Assembly: GCA_963575745.1 (NCBI GenBank) | Contig: CAUYUJ010017820.1 | Location: 121,461-185,460 of the forward strand | Direction of reading: 5' to 3' | DNA from: Prorocentrum cordatum | Lineage: Eukaryota; Sar; Dinophyceae; Prorocentrales; Prorocentraceae | Length of the DNA: 64,000 nucleotides | The notes under the pieces: generated by a model | What the model was told of the DNA's origin: nothing | Database searches by the model: none | Seen by the model: only the letters and a program-made list of their open reading frames with translations | Translations under genes and position numbers: made by a program | Shown here: piece by piece, positions 35,226 through 44,365 of the stretch | Position numbering within the stretch: position 1 is the first letter of the stretch | Layout: the number at the start of each line of letters is the position of its first letter

Positions 35226-35744
35226 GCTGCAGCTGCACCTGCAGGAGCAGCAGCAGCGGCAGCAACGACAGCAGCAGCAACAACAGCCACAGCAGCAGCG
35301 GCAGCAGCAGCAGCCGCAGCAGCAGCACCTCCAGCAGCAGCCGCAGCTGCTGCAACTGCAGCCGCAACAGCAGCGACAGCAGCAACCACAGCAGCAGGGC
35401 AGCAGCAGCAGCAGCAACAACAGCCGCAGCAGCAGCAGCAGCAGCAACAGAACCCAGCAGCTGCAGCAGCAGCAGCAGCAGCCGCAGCAGCGGCAGCAAC
35501 AGCGGCAGCACCCCCAACCACAGCCACAGCAGCAGTTACAGGTGCTGCAGCAACAACACCCCCCTTAGCAGCCACAGCAACCGCCGCAGCACCCACAACC
35601 ACAGCCGCACCACCAGCAACAGGTGCTGCAGCAGCAGCAGCAACAGCAGCCCCAGCAGCAGCAGACCCTCCCCGGGGACGAGAGACCCGCGAGCCTCAAA
35701 GGACCCTCTCTGACGACCAGAAGGAGGTACCCCCTGTTCCCTGA
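34656..35744 (+). CDS. Ala/Gln-rich low-complexity ORF after SL relic C
   Basis: A 362-codon frame starting MAAGASGSGGWQARG at the first suitable ATG after the SL relic. It becomes almost pure Ala, then Gln runs, because it crosses a long imperfect (GCC)/(CAG) region (about 35030-35680). The other frames of that region are also open (Ser/Arg or Gln/Pro on plus, Leu/Ala/Cys on minus), so openness is weak evidence for coding. The SL relic upstream supports transcription of the ancestor. It may be the N-terminal part of copy C, whose conserved core lies further downstream. No domain recognised. Confidence 0.35.
35190..35680. repeat. (CAG)n-rich tract
   Basis: About 490 bp dominated by CAG triplets with CAA, CCG and CTG interruptions. 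A short second CAG/CAA stretch sits at 35812-35829. Confidence 0.93.
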
Positions 35745-35749
35745 CAGCC

Positions 35750-37097
35750 TCCTAGGCACTTCTGGGAGCCAGCAGAACCCACGAGAAAACTCAGAGGTAC
35801 ACTTGCTCCCTCAGCAGCAGCAACAGCAGAGAAAAGGAGAGGGAGGCCGCGGCGGAGTCGGCGGAGGCCGCGGAGGCCGCGAAGTATCGGGGGCCCGAGG
35901 CGGAAGCCTCTGAAGGTGCGGAAGTGGCACAAGCCCTCATCCGTGTCTCTGGATTAGAACTGGGCGGGCAGGGGGTGGCCCCCGAAAGTGCTGACGGCAG
36001 CCGCAACAGTCAGCTGAGCGAGATCCCGGAACAGCAGGGGCTCGCCTGCCACACCGTGCCACCCCCACCTCCCCCTCAAAACAATCAGACCGTCAGCAGT
36101 CCTCTGGGAGCGCCACAGACCCAGCAGGGGGACCACGGACCAACCGTCCAGACGCAGGACAGCGAAGCCATCCACTGGCTCGTCGGGAGAAACCCTTTCG
36201 CGCCGATTCGCCCCCCTTCCCCTGCCAGTGAACCCACTCTAATGGACGGCGAACCCCGGGCGCTCTCTCCAGATGTCCAGGGCGCGACTGACAAGGAATG
36301 CGCTCCGGCAACGGAAACCGGGTCGCCGTACGCGCGCGCGATCGGCGCAACCAGCGGCGCCCCCGACCCGGCGAGAGTCCTGCGTTGACCGAAGGGGGCG
36401 CACCCGGGAGCGACGGATGGCACAGGCCCGAAGGCGAACGCCAGCGAAAGGGGCCTCTCCCCACGCACCACAGGGCAGCGTCCGCCCTGGCTGCCGGAGA
36501 CGATCCGACCCCCGCCTGGCGGCCAACCACGCGGGCCGCCTCTCCCCGCAGAACCCCGGAATTGTCGCGAGCAGATCGCGAGCCCTCCGGCCAGGACAGC
36601 GAGGCCGGCACGCTGGAGACTTGTGGCCAGGATACACGGCAGCACCAATGGCCTGACCCGCGCCAATGGCCAGAGCCCACGGACCCAGACACGGGACAGC
36701 AGCTGTACAAAATAGAAATCAACAACATCCAGTGGGACCTACCCGGGGAGACACCCGGCGAGGCGATAAGGCGGCTCCAAGTCACACTGGGAGCAATGTT
36801 CACTGGCACGCTTTCGCCAAGCGGCAGCCCGTGCCTGGCAGCAAAGGCGCGCTCGACCCGCTTCGTCGCGACCCGCAAATCTGCCACCTCTTCCTGGAAT
36901 CCTTCCGCAGCCACAAGTGCGACGTACGGGTCGTCAGCGACGCGCGGGGCCTCGACGTCGACTGGACTCGGCCGCGGCATCTGCACCCGGGTCGCAGCGG
37001 CGGAGCGAGCAGGGATCACCACGCGGCAGAGGGCCACCCGGACACCCAGGCACCCAGGAAGGGCAATCAACAGTGGCGGGCCGTCTCCCCACAGTAG
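35750..37097 (+). pseudogene. ORF C: third W-family member, core frameshifted
   Basis: A plus frame ending at 36388 encodes a Glu/Ala-rich segment (EAAAESAEAAEAAKY) and a Pro/Gln-rich linker. Another frame then reads QQLYKIEINNIQWDLPGE..IRRLQVTLGAMFTG (from 36703). After a frameshift near 36.80 kb, the frame ending at 37097 continues HWHAFAKRQPVPGSKG, DPQICHLFLESFRSHKCDVR and GLDVDW. Against B these align as LY/MY, I-x-R-x-Q-x-T-L-G-x-x-F-x-G, W-x-A-x-x-K, FL-x-x-(W/F), V/Y-D and (V)DW. The Trp-rich tail is missing: after DW the sequence is Arg/Gly/His-rich, and repeats begin at 37.2 kb. Confidence 0.5.
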
Positions 37098-37204
37098 CCG
37101 TTGCTGCCCCACCTCGCGGCATCGCACGCGCGGGGATCAGGTGCGAAGAGGGTGGTCACTGGCAGCAGGCCCGTTGCTGCCCAGCAAAACGCGGCCTGCG
37201 AAAG

Positions 37205-38300
37205 GGATGCATCCGGACCCAGAGGCCCTGGGCGCACGCGGGGGCTGCCGCACCTCGGGCCCAGGGCCTCCCCAGGGGGGTCAAGGCACCCTCGCATCCC
37301 CGTTCTGGCTGCCAAAGGCTTTTCTTCGCCTCCCCCCGTGCTCGCTTCGTCTTGGCCGCTACCGGACACAGCGGCCCTGGACGCACGCGGGGGCCTGCCT
37401 GCACCACGGGCCGGGGCCCCCCGCCGGGGCTCAAGGCACTCTCGCACCCCAGTTCTGGCAGCCAAGGGCCATCCTTCGCCCCCCCCCGTGCGCGCTTCGT
37501 CTTCACGGCGCCCACTGTCATCAATTGCAGCGCTGAGAGCAGAGGCGGAGGCACTATCCAATCATAGATGGGGCTCTCGCAGACACACTTTCCATCAAAT
37601 CGCGTTCTGCGGCGGTTAGCTGCACCCCCCGTGTCAACGAAAGGTCGATGTATCATAGATGGGGCTCTCGCAGACACACTTTCCATCAAATCGTGTTATG
37701 CGGCGGTTAGCTGCACCCCCCGCGTCAACGAAAGGGACCGCCACCGAGCTCCGCGACCCTGGACGCACGCCGGGGCTGCCTGGACCACGGGCTCGGGGCC
37801 TCCCACGGGGGCACAAGGCACTCTCACATCCCTGCTCCGGCTGCCAAGGGCCGCCCGTCGCCCCCCCCCCCGGGCGCGCTTCGTCTTCACAGCGCCCACT
37901 GTCACCGGTTGCTGCGCTGAGAGCAGGTGCGCGAACGGCGCACACCTGGCTGCAGCTCCTCCCCGCCCAGCATGGCGGCAGTCAACGAAAAGCACCTCAG
38001 ACCGTCAGGTTGTCAATGGCTGCAAGTACTGTTCCCGCTCGACGGAGTCAGCGAATGGGGCCGCCACTGGGCTCAGCCTCCCTGGACGCACGCAGGGGCC
38101 TGCCTGGACCACGGGCTCGGGGCCTCTCACGGGGGCTCAAGGCACTCTCGCATCCCTGCCCTGGCAGCCAAGGGCCGCCCTTCGCCACACCCCCGTGCAC
38201 GCTTCATCTTCGCAGCGCCCACTGTCACCAGATGCTGCGCCGAGAGCAGGCGCGTGAAGGGTGTACACTGGCTGCTGCTCCTCCCCGCCCAGGATGGCGG
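37205..38300 (+). repeat. ~150-bp repeat in higher-order arrangement, 4 units
   Basis: Units near 37210, 37370, 37755 and 38075 share CCTGGACGCACGC(G)GGGGC, CACGGGC.CGGGGCC, CAAGGCACTCTCGCA, GCCAAGGGC and CGCTTCGTCTTCACAGCGCCCACTGTCA, followed by GCTGCGCYGAGAGCAG. Spacings are unequal because other repeats are inserted between them. A degenerate fifth copy may lie near 38330-38480. Confidence 0.8.
37563..37740 (+). repeat. 91-bp tandem repeat, block 1 (2 units)
   Basis: Each unit starts CATAGATGGGGCTCTCGCAG and contains TTTCCATCAAATCG.GTT, TGCGGCGGTTAGCTGCACCCC and GTGTCAACGAAAGG. Preceded by CACTGTCATCAATTGCAGCGC, the same lead-in as block 2. Confidence 0.93.
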
Positions 38301-38747
38301 CAGGTGGCCAACGTGTAGTGGGGTCTGGGTGCGTGCCCCGCGCCCCGCGGGTTCTTCCCGGGGCTCTCGCATACTGGCGCTGTCCTCCATGGGGTGTCTG
38401 CTGCTGGGCTCGGGTCCGCCCTGGGGCTCAGGTACTCTTGCATCCCTGTGCTGTCGGTTCAGCGGTGGCGGAGGCACCATCCTTGCAATCGCGATCCACA
38501 GGCTCCAGCGCATCGCCAGGATGTGGGATGCTAAGTTGGTGCACGCGTCGTCAGTGGCAGCGCTGGGTTGTAAAATGTTTCCTAGCGGCGGGCAGCTGCC
38601 CCCCCCCCCCCGTCCTTCCACGCAGGTGCCCGCGGCGAGTAGCTGCGACCCCCAGGAGATCAGCGGCGAGTAGCTGCGACCCCCGAGGAGATAAAAGGGA
38701 CAGCATAGCGGCGATCAGCTCCCCCACCACTCTCAGCGGCAAGTGCG

Positions 38748-39110
38748 CTCACTGTCATCAATTGCAGCGCTGAGAGCAGAGGCGGAGGCACCTTCCAATC
38801 ATAGATGGGGCTCTCGCAGACACACTTTCCATCAAATCGTGTTCTGCGGCGGTTAGCTGCGCCCCCCGTGTCAACGAAGGGTCGATGTAACACAGATGGG
38901 GCTCTCGCAGACACACTTTCCATCAAATCGCGTTCTGCGGCGGTTAGCTGCACCCCCGTGTCAACGAAAGGTCGATGTAGCATAGATGGGGCTCTCGCAG
39001 ACACACTTTCCATCAATCCGTGTTATGCGGCGGTTAGCTCCACTCCCCAAGAGGCGCATCCTGTTGCTGGCTCACACTATGGAAATGGTGCCTTGCGGCG
39101 GTTAGCTGCA
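38748..39110 (+). repeat. 91-bp tandem repeat, block 2 (3+ units)
   Basis: Units at 38800, 38891 and 38981, with a decayed one from about 39020. Same sequence and same 50-bp lead-in as block 1, so a segment of array plus lead-in was duplicated about 1.2 kb apart. Confidence 0.93.
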
Positions 39111-40400
39111 CCCCCCCCTCTCTCAGCGCAGGTGCTCTCGGCGAGCAGTGCACGTTCAACAGAGACCTCAGCTGCGAGTAGCTGCACCCATCGATGTATA
39201 TGTATCCTAGGAGCGGTTATCTGCGACCCCCCTTTCCTCCACGCAGGTGATTGCGGATAGCAGCTGCGATCCGACCCCCGCGAATGACCCAGGAGATGAC
39301 CATGGCTCCTAGCCCTCGGATTCGGGGCCTGGCCGAGGGGTGCGGCGGTGCTTCTCCTCGCCTCTCCCCTCTCGGGCCGAGGGCGGGTGCCCCCCGCCCT
39401 CGGCCTCGGGGCCTGCCAGACGCGCTATCAAACGTCGGGGTGGTCGCCCCCCCTCCCAGGGCCGCCCGTGTTCCACGCTTCGTGGTCTGGCTCCCCCTCT
39501 CTGCGGAGTGTGCTTCGGCCCTGGAGGACCTTGTCGCGTGCGTGGGGTCTCGGGTCTTGGGGACGGCGGACTGGGCCAGGCTTGCCTCGTGGCCCACGCG
39601 CCCTCCACAGCGCAGCTCCCCCAGGCGCCCCGCCCTTTGACACCGCAGGAGGCAGCACTACCACCAGTGCCGCCCACCCCCCCTCCCTCCTTCGCTGGCG
39701 GTGCGTCCCCGCCTGCGGACCCTCCCCCCCCTCTCTGAGGCCTGGCGCCGTGCCGGCACGCGCTGCGTGGCCCACAGTCGCTTGCTCCCCCCTTGCCCTG
39801 TGGAGTGGTCACTCGGGTGCTGGGTCGCCACGGAGTGGTTCAGCCTTCCGCAGCAAGACAGCACCCAGGCTCCCACCAGCTGCCGGCCAGTGCGCCGCCT
39901 GATCCGCGACAGCTGCTTGGCTTGCAGACGTCGTCGCGGGCGTTCGGAGTCTGGCGCCCCACGGGCGACTCACTCCACCGGCCCCCCACTTGCCCCCACT
40001 GCAGCAGGACCCCCCTGGCAGGCTGCGCAGGCGCTTCACCACTAGACGGCGGTGCTCCACCTATGCGGATCTCTTCGCGTCAGGGATCGGCATCGCAGTT
40101 GCGCCTTGGGCACAGCCGCATGGCTCCACCTGGCACTGGGAGGCGGATTACTGAGGTCTGGGCGCCGTGTGGCTCAGCCTGCTACGCCTGTACAGCCCTG
40201 GGTTTTCTTCTGTTTCGCACACTTTGCCGCTTGTCCACCTCGGTTCACACTGCGGCGCCTATGTGCGTTTGCTTGGAATGTAGTTCAGCTTGTTCTGTGC
40301 ATGTGCAACTGCGCTTGTTGTGCAGGTGCGAACCGGCTTGCCAACGTGGCGGCGGTGTTCGCAAATTCGCATCGTGCCGCACGCCCCGGACTTTGCCTCT
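39110..40400. other. GC-rich stretch, no gene recognised
   Basis: Several 100-180-codon frames on both strands, all Pro/Arg/Gly/Ala-rich with no domain or repeat identity. Likely chance openness in high-GC DNA. Confidence 0.4.
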
Positions 40401-41355
40401 CGCCGCGAGACCGTTGTCGCGCGGCCGCCGACCAAAAAGTATACCCACCAGGCAGCGACCTTCGCGCAGCTGGTGAAGGGGTCGGCCCTCTGGAGTCTTG
40501 GGGCCTTCCCCGTGGTGCACGGGATGGTGGCTCAGCCTTCCCCGGGTTTCGAGTGGCTCAGCCTTCGCAGCCGCGGCCGCTCCCCCGGCCCCCTCCCATC
40601 CTCCAGGCAGGTTTACGACGTTCTTCGGCAGCACAACTCACCTGGTTCGCACACGCCGTTGGCGCGACCTGGGCTTGGCGCCCCACTGGCGACTCGCCCA
40701 TCGCTTACCACCCCTGGACGCCCACCTGGCATGCTGGACACGCAGTCATCGCCACACTCGTCCTCGTGCTTCGAGCGGGCTTTGCCTCACGGCACACCCC
40801 TAATTCCCCGGCGTTTTGCTGGGCTGCAAGTGCCTGAGTTTCCCTGGACGCCCTCAGCTTGCCAGCTCTTCCGCGCAGCCTGCCGCTGCTTGGTGAGTGG
40901 GCCGGCCGGCCTGCGGCGCGTTTAGTAGCTAATTCGGCCGCTCCCTTGTCCCGGAGCGCTTCTGACTCCGCTAGCGCTCTCGCTGGTGGACGCGACGGAA
41001 AAAGTATACCCACCAGGTTTTGGATCTTATTGACGGCGCGCAGCTCTCCCGATTGCGCTCGCCAACAAAAAAGTATACCCACCAGTCGCATCATGTTTGT
41101 CTCCCTCCTGCTCGTTCTTGTCCTCTTTTCGCCATTATTCCTCCGTGCGCTAATTTAGGCCGCTGCTTGCTTGCAGTGCCCCGGACGCCGCCTGACTTTA
41201 CTTCGCCGCGGTCGCGATCAGAAAATTATACCCACCAGCCTCGCTTCGTCTTCCTCGGCGCTACTTTAGGCCGCTGCTAGTTTGCAATTCCCTGGACGCC
41301 GCCCGACCTTTTCTCGCCGCGGTCGCGATCAAAAAGTTATACCCACCAGCCCATC
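40400..41355 (+). repeat. Five copies of an AAAAAGTATACCCACCAG-ended module
   Basis: The motif A(4-6)GT(T)ATACCCACCAG ends near 40450, 41013, 41088, 41239 and 41349. The last two belong to a 111-bp tandem (41150-41260 and 41261-41349) starting CTAATTTAGGCCGCTGC and containing CGCCGCGGTCGCGATCA. A related module starts near 40928 (GCTAATTCGGCCGC). The same TATACCCACCAG precedes SL relic A (31724-31735), and a shortened form precedes SL relic C. Confidence 0.82.
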
Positions 41356-42440
41356 CAGACACGACGGCCAGGTGAGTTGCCTTGATGAGGGCAGCGTAGG
41401 CGTTCGAGCTCAATGTGGGTTTTCTTGGGGTCCTTTTTTCGGCACATGTTGACGTGCCACAGGTATGCAATCGGGGAGGGGTTTTTGCCTTCTTCCGGAT
41501 GTGAGGGGAAGAGGAGGAGGAGAAGGGGAAGACGGAGAAGGAGAAGGAGAAGGAGAAGGAGGAGGAGGAGGAGGAGGGGGAACGAACGAAGCAATACGAT
41601 TACAATTTTTTACTACTAGCACTAGACAAGTTGCCCCTTTATTTGAAGTCTTTGAGGATTGGCTATTCTCCAGGTCTTCACGTCATGGCTCACGGCGGTC
41701 CAATTGGGCAATATGATGTACCAAGAGATCGCGTCTGGCCACCATGCTGCATTGTTTCTGCAAGAACATGTTCCACGAAACAACGTCCGCTGATGACTTA
41801 CATCCATGTTGCACAATGGGCACCGCTCCCGACCACGAATTCGTTGCATGAATGTCAGCGTGCCGATGCGACTTACATGATTGGCGGGCCGCAAACAGTA
41901 CGGCACGGCGGAAAAGAGAATTTGGAACGGTTCTCGCTCGCTTGGGGCATTCGATAATCAAATGTTGCACAACAAATTGCACGTGGTTTTTTATAAGCAA
42001 ACCATGTCGCGCACATTACAGTATTGCCTCGACACAAAGACGCGGTCGTACGCCAGCCATTTGTGCAAGCGCAACACAGATTAGATTGTGCACCAACAGG
42101 TTATAGCGCGTCCATTGTATGTGTTGTCTTATCGGAGCTACGGTTGCAGATCTTATATTGCACTGAATTCTGGTATTCCGAATTAACAAACACCTCTAGA
42201 CGTTTCGCATGGCCCCCCCAGTCCGTCCAGACACAATGCCCAGGCGAGTTGCCCAGATCGGGGATGTGGAGGAGCATGCAGTGGAATAAAGGGTTGGGTA
42301 AGACGTCCTACCCCAAGAGGGGGAGGATGGAGGAGGAATTGTTGTCGCTTCGCGAATCCCCACCAGCCCATCCAGAAACGATGCCCAGAGGAATTGCCTC
42401 GATCAGAGAAGTGGGCAGCACACAGAGGAAGCCATTATGA
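41343..42440 (+). repeat. CCCACCAGCCCATCCAGA family, 3 copies
   Basis: Copies at about 41343-41400, 42216-42275 and 42355-42425 share CCCACCAGCCCATCCAGAMACGA, GCCCAGGCGAGTTGCC and a following GATCRG. Two are preceded by CGCTTCGC-type sequence that also precedes the motif at 31.72 kb. A (GGA)n tract lies at 41505-41580. Confidence 0.7.
41622..41906 (-). pseudogene. Possible non-LTR retrotransposon zinc-finger remnant
   Basis: The frame includes RERCPLCNMDVSHQRTLF and RGTCSC, a C-x2-C-x5-H-x7-C pattern like the zinc-binding region that follows RT in many LINE-type elements. Nothing else of such an element is recognisable nearby, and this pattern can arise by chance. Confidence 0.25.
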
Positions 42441-43322
42441 GACATCTTGGGATATCTTGAGCCATCTTGGAGGTCATTTTGGGCTCTCCCAGACGCTCTT
42501 GGAGTCATCTTAATCCGTGCCCCCCCCCAAGAGGCCTCCATGTGGCTAAAACCTGTGTAGAATCAATGATTAGGCATTCTCGCCGAGGCCTCTTGGAGCA
42601 TCTTGGGTGCATCTGGGGGGGCTCTTGGGGCCTCTTGGGGGTCTCTTGGGGGCCTCCGGGGGGCCTCTTGGGGGCCTCTTGGGGCCATTTTGGGGCCATC
42701 TTGGGACCTCTTGGGGCTTCCTGGGCGCTTCTTGGGGCCATCTTGGAGGAGATCGATCAAACAAGAGGGGGGGTTTAATTAGCGTCCCCCCTCGGAAGCC
42801 CCTAAAATCGCCTCTTGGACCCCTCTTGGAACGCTCTTGGAGTGCTCTTGGGCGCTCTTGGGGCCGTCTTGGGGCTCTTTTGGGGCTCTCTTGGGGCCCT
42901 CTTGGGCCATCTTGGAGCCATCTCCAGGCCTCGGATGGCCATCGGAAGCGAAAAGGCGAGAAAGCAAAAATCATTGATTTTCCTTAGGTTTTGGGACGAT
43001 TTTGGCCTCTTCGGGGCCTCCTTGGGGAGCTGTTTGGCCACTTGGAGTTATCTTGGGGCCGTCTTTGGGCTTCTTGGAACCATCTTAGGAGCCATCTCGA
43101 GCGATCTTGCGCTATCTTGAGCCATCTTGGAGCTCATCTTGGGTTCTCTGAGGCGCTCTTGGAGCCGTCTTGGGCCATCTGGGACGCTCTAACTACCAGC
43201 GGCCCCCCCCGTCCAGGTCCAGGGGAGGGGGTAGGGGGAGGGGTAAACCCCTCCCCAAGGGGGAAGAGGGAGGGGTGGAAGAGGATCTGTTCTAGACCAC
43301 CTACGCCCAGAGGGCTGGTGGG
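42440..43322 (+). repeat. CTCTTGGGG-rich dispersed element, copy 2
   Basis: Dozens of GGGGCCTCTTGGGG/GGGGCCATCTTGG words. Internal landmarks are shared with copy 1: AATCAATGATTA..TCGCCGAGG (42555), GGAGATCGATCAAAC..GGGGGGG (42745) and AAAATCGCC. It ends with the hairpin CCACCTACGCCC..GGGCTGGTGG at 43297-43322. An inverted GCAAAAATCATTGATTTT near 42965 suggests an internal inverted arrangement. Confidence 0.78.
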
Positions 43323-43599
43323 ATTGAGGTAGCAATAAGAGGAGGAGAGGGGGGAGAAGAAAGAGGAGCAGGGATAGGTGGAGGGGACAAGCTAGGTGCG
43401 CTCACGCTTCATCTGACATCCGATCCTTGCTTGTCATCCCTTCCCATGGCGCTGATTCCTCTTTATCCGCGGACTCGTGTCATGGCCGACTTGCGATTCA
43501 CACAAAAAGACCACTTCGTGTTATGCGCAATCGGAAGAAGGGGAACTGCAAGTACAGGAGGAGGTGGCGTGTGACCACGAGGATGAGCGCGAGGGAAAG

Positions 43600-43845
43600 G
43601 AGTAGTAGTAGTAGTAGTAGTCGTCGTAGTAGTCGTAGTAGTCGTAGTAGTAGGAGAGTAGAGTGGAGTAGAGTAGAGTAGTAGAGTAGTAGAGTAGTAG
43701 ATAGAGTAGTAGTAGTAGCAGCAGCAGTAGTAGTAGCAGTAGTAGTAGTAGTAGAAGTACTGCTTCCTACTACTACTATTAGTATCACTCCTACTACGAC
43801 TACTACGACTACTACTACTACTATTATTACTACTACTACTACTAC

Positions 43846-43899
<54 letters not shown>

Positions 43900-43900
43900 T
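43600..43900. repeat. (AGT)n then (ACT)n microsatellite up to the gap
   Basis: AGT triplets to about 43760, then the complementary orientation, ACT/TAC triplets, from about 43780 to 43900. This forms a large imperfect inverted microsatellite. Confidence 0.93.
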
Positions 43901-44000
43901 NNNNNNNNNNNNNNNNNNNNNNNNNNNNNNNNNNNNNNNNNNNNNNNNNNNNNNNNNNNNNNNNNNNNNNNNNNNNNNNNNNNNNNNNNNNNNNNNNNNN
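43901..44000. other. Assembly gap (100 N)
   Basis: Exactly 100 N, a conventional size for a gap of unknown length. Confidence 0.99.
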
Positions 44001-44022
44001 AGTGTAGTAGTAGTAGTAGTAA

Positions 44023-44072
<50 letters not shown>

Positions 44073-44248
44073 ATAGTAGTAGGTAGTAGTAGTTAGTTAG
44101 TTAGTTTGTTAGTTACTTTTAGTTAGTTTGTTAGCTAGTTAGTTAGTTAGTTAAGTAGTAGTAGCAGTAGTGGTAGTAGTAGTAGTAGTAGTAGTAGAAG
44201 TAGAATGATAATAGTAGTTGTAGGAGTAGAGAAGTAGAATTGGTGGCA

Positions 44249-44307
<59 letters not shown>

Positions 44308-44365
44308 TACATATATACATACATGTGCATATATGAAAATAGAGAGAGAGAGAGAGAGAGAGAGA
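44001..44365. repeat. (AGT)n, TTAG-rich, (AT)n and (GA)n tracts
   Basis: AGT triplets to about 44095, TTAGTTAG words to 44150, AGT again to 44200, (AT)n at 44268-44299 and (GA)n at 44341-44365. Confidence 0.93.

Noticed and set aside
37563-39110. 91-bp units as a CRISPR array
   Set aside because: The whole unit repeats with no unique spacers, in a eukaryotic context.
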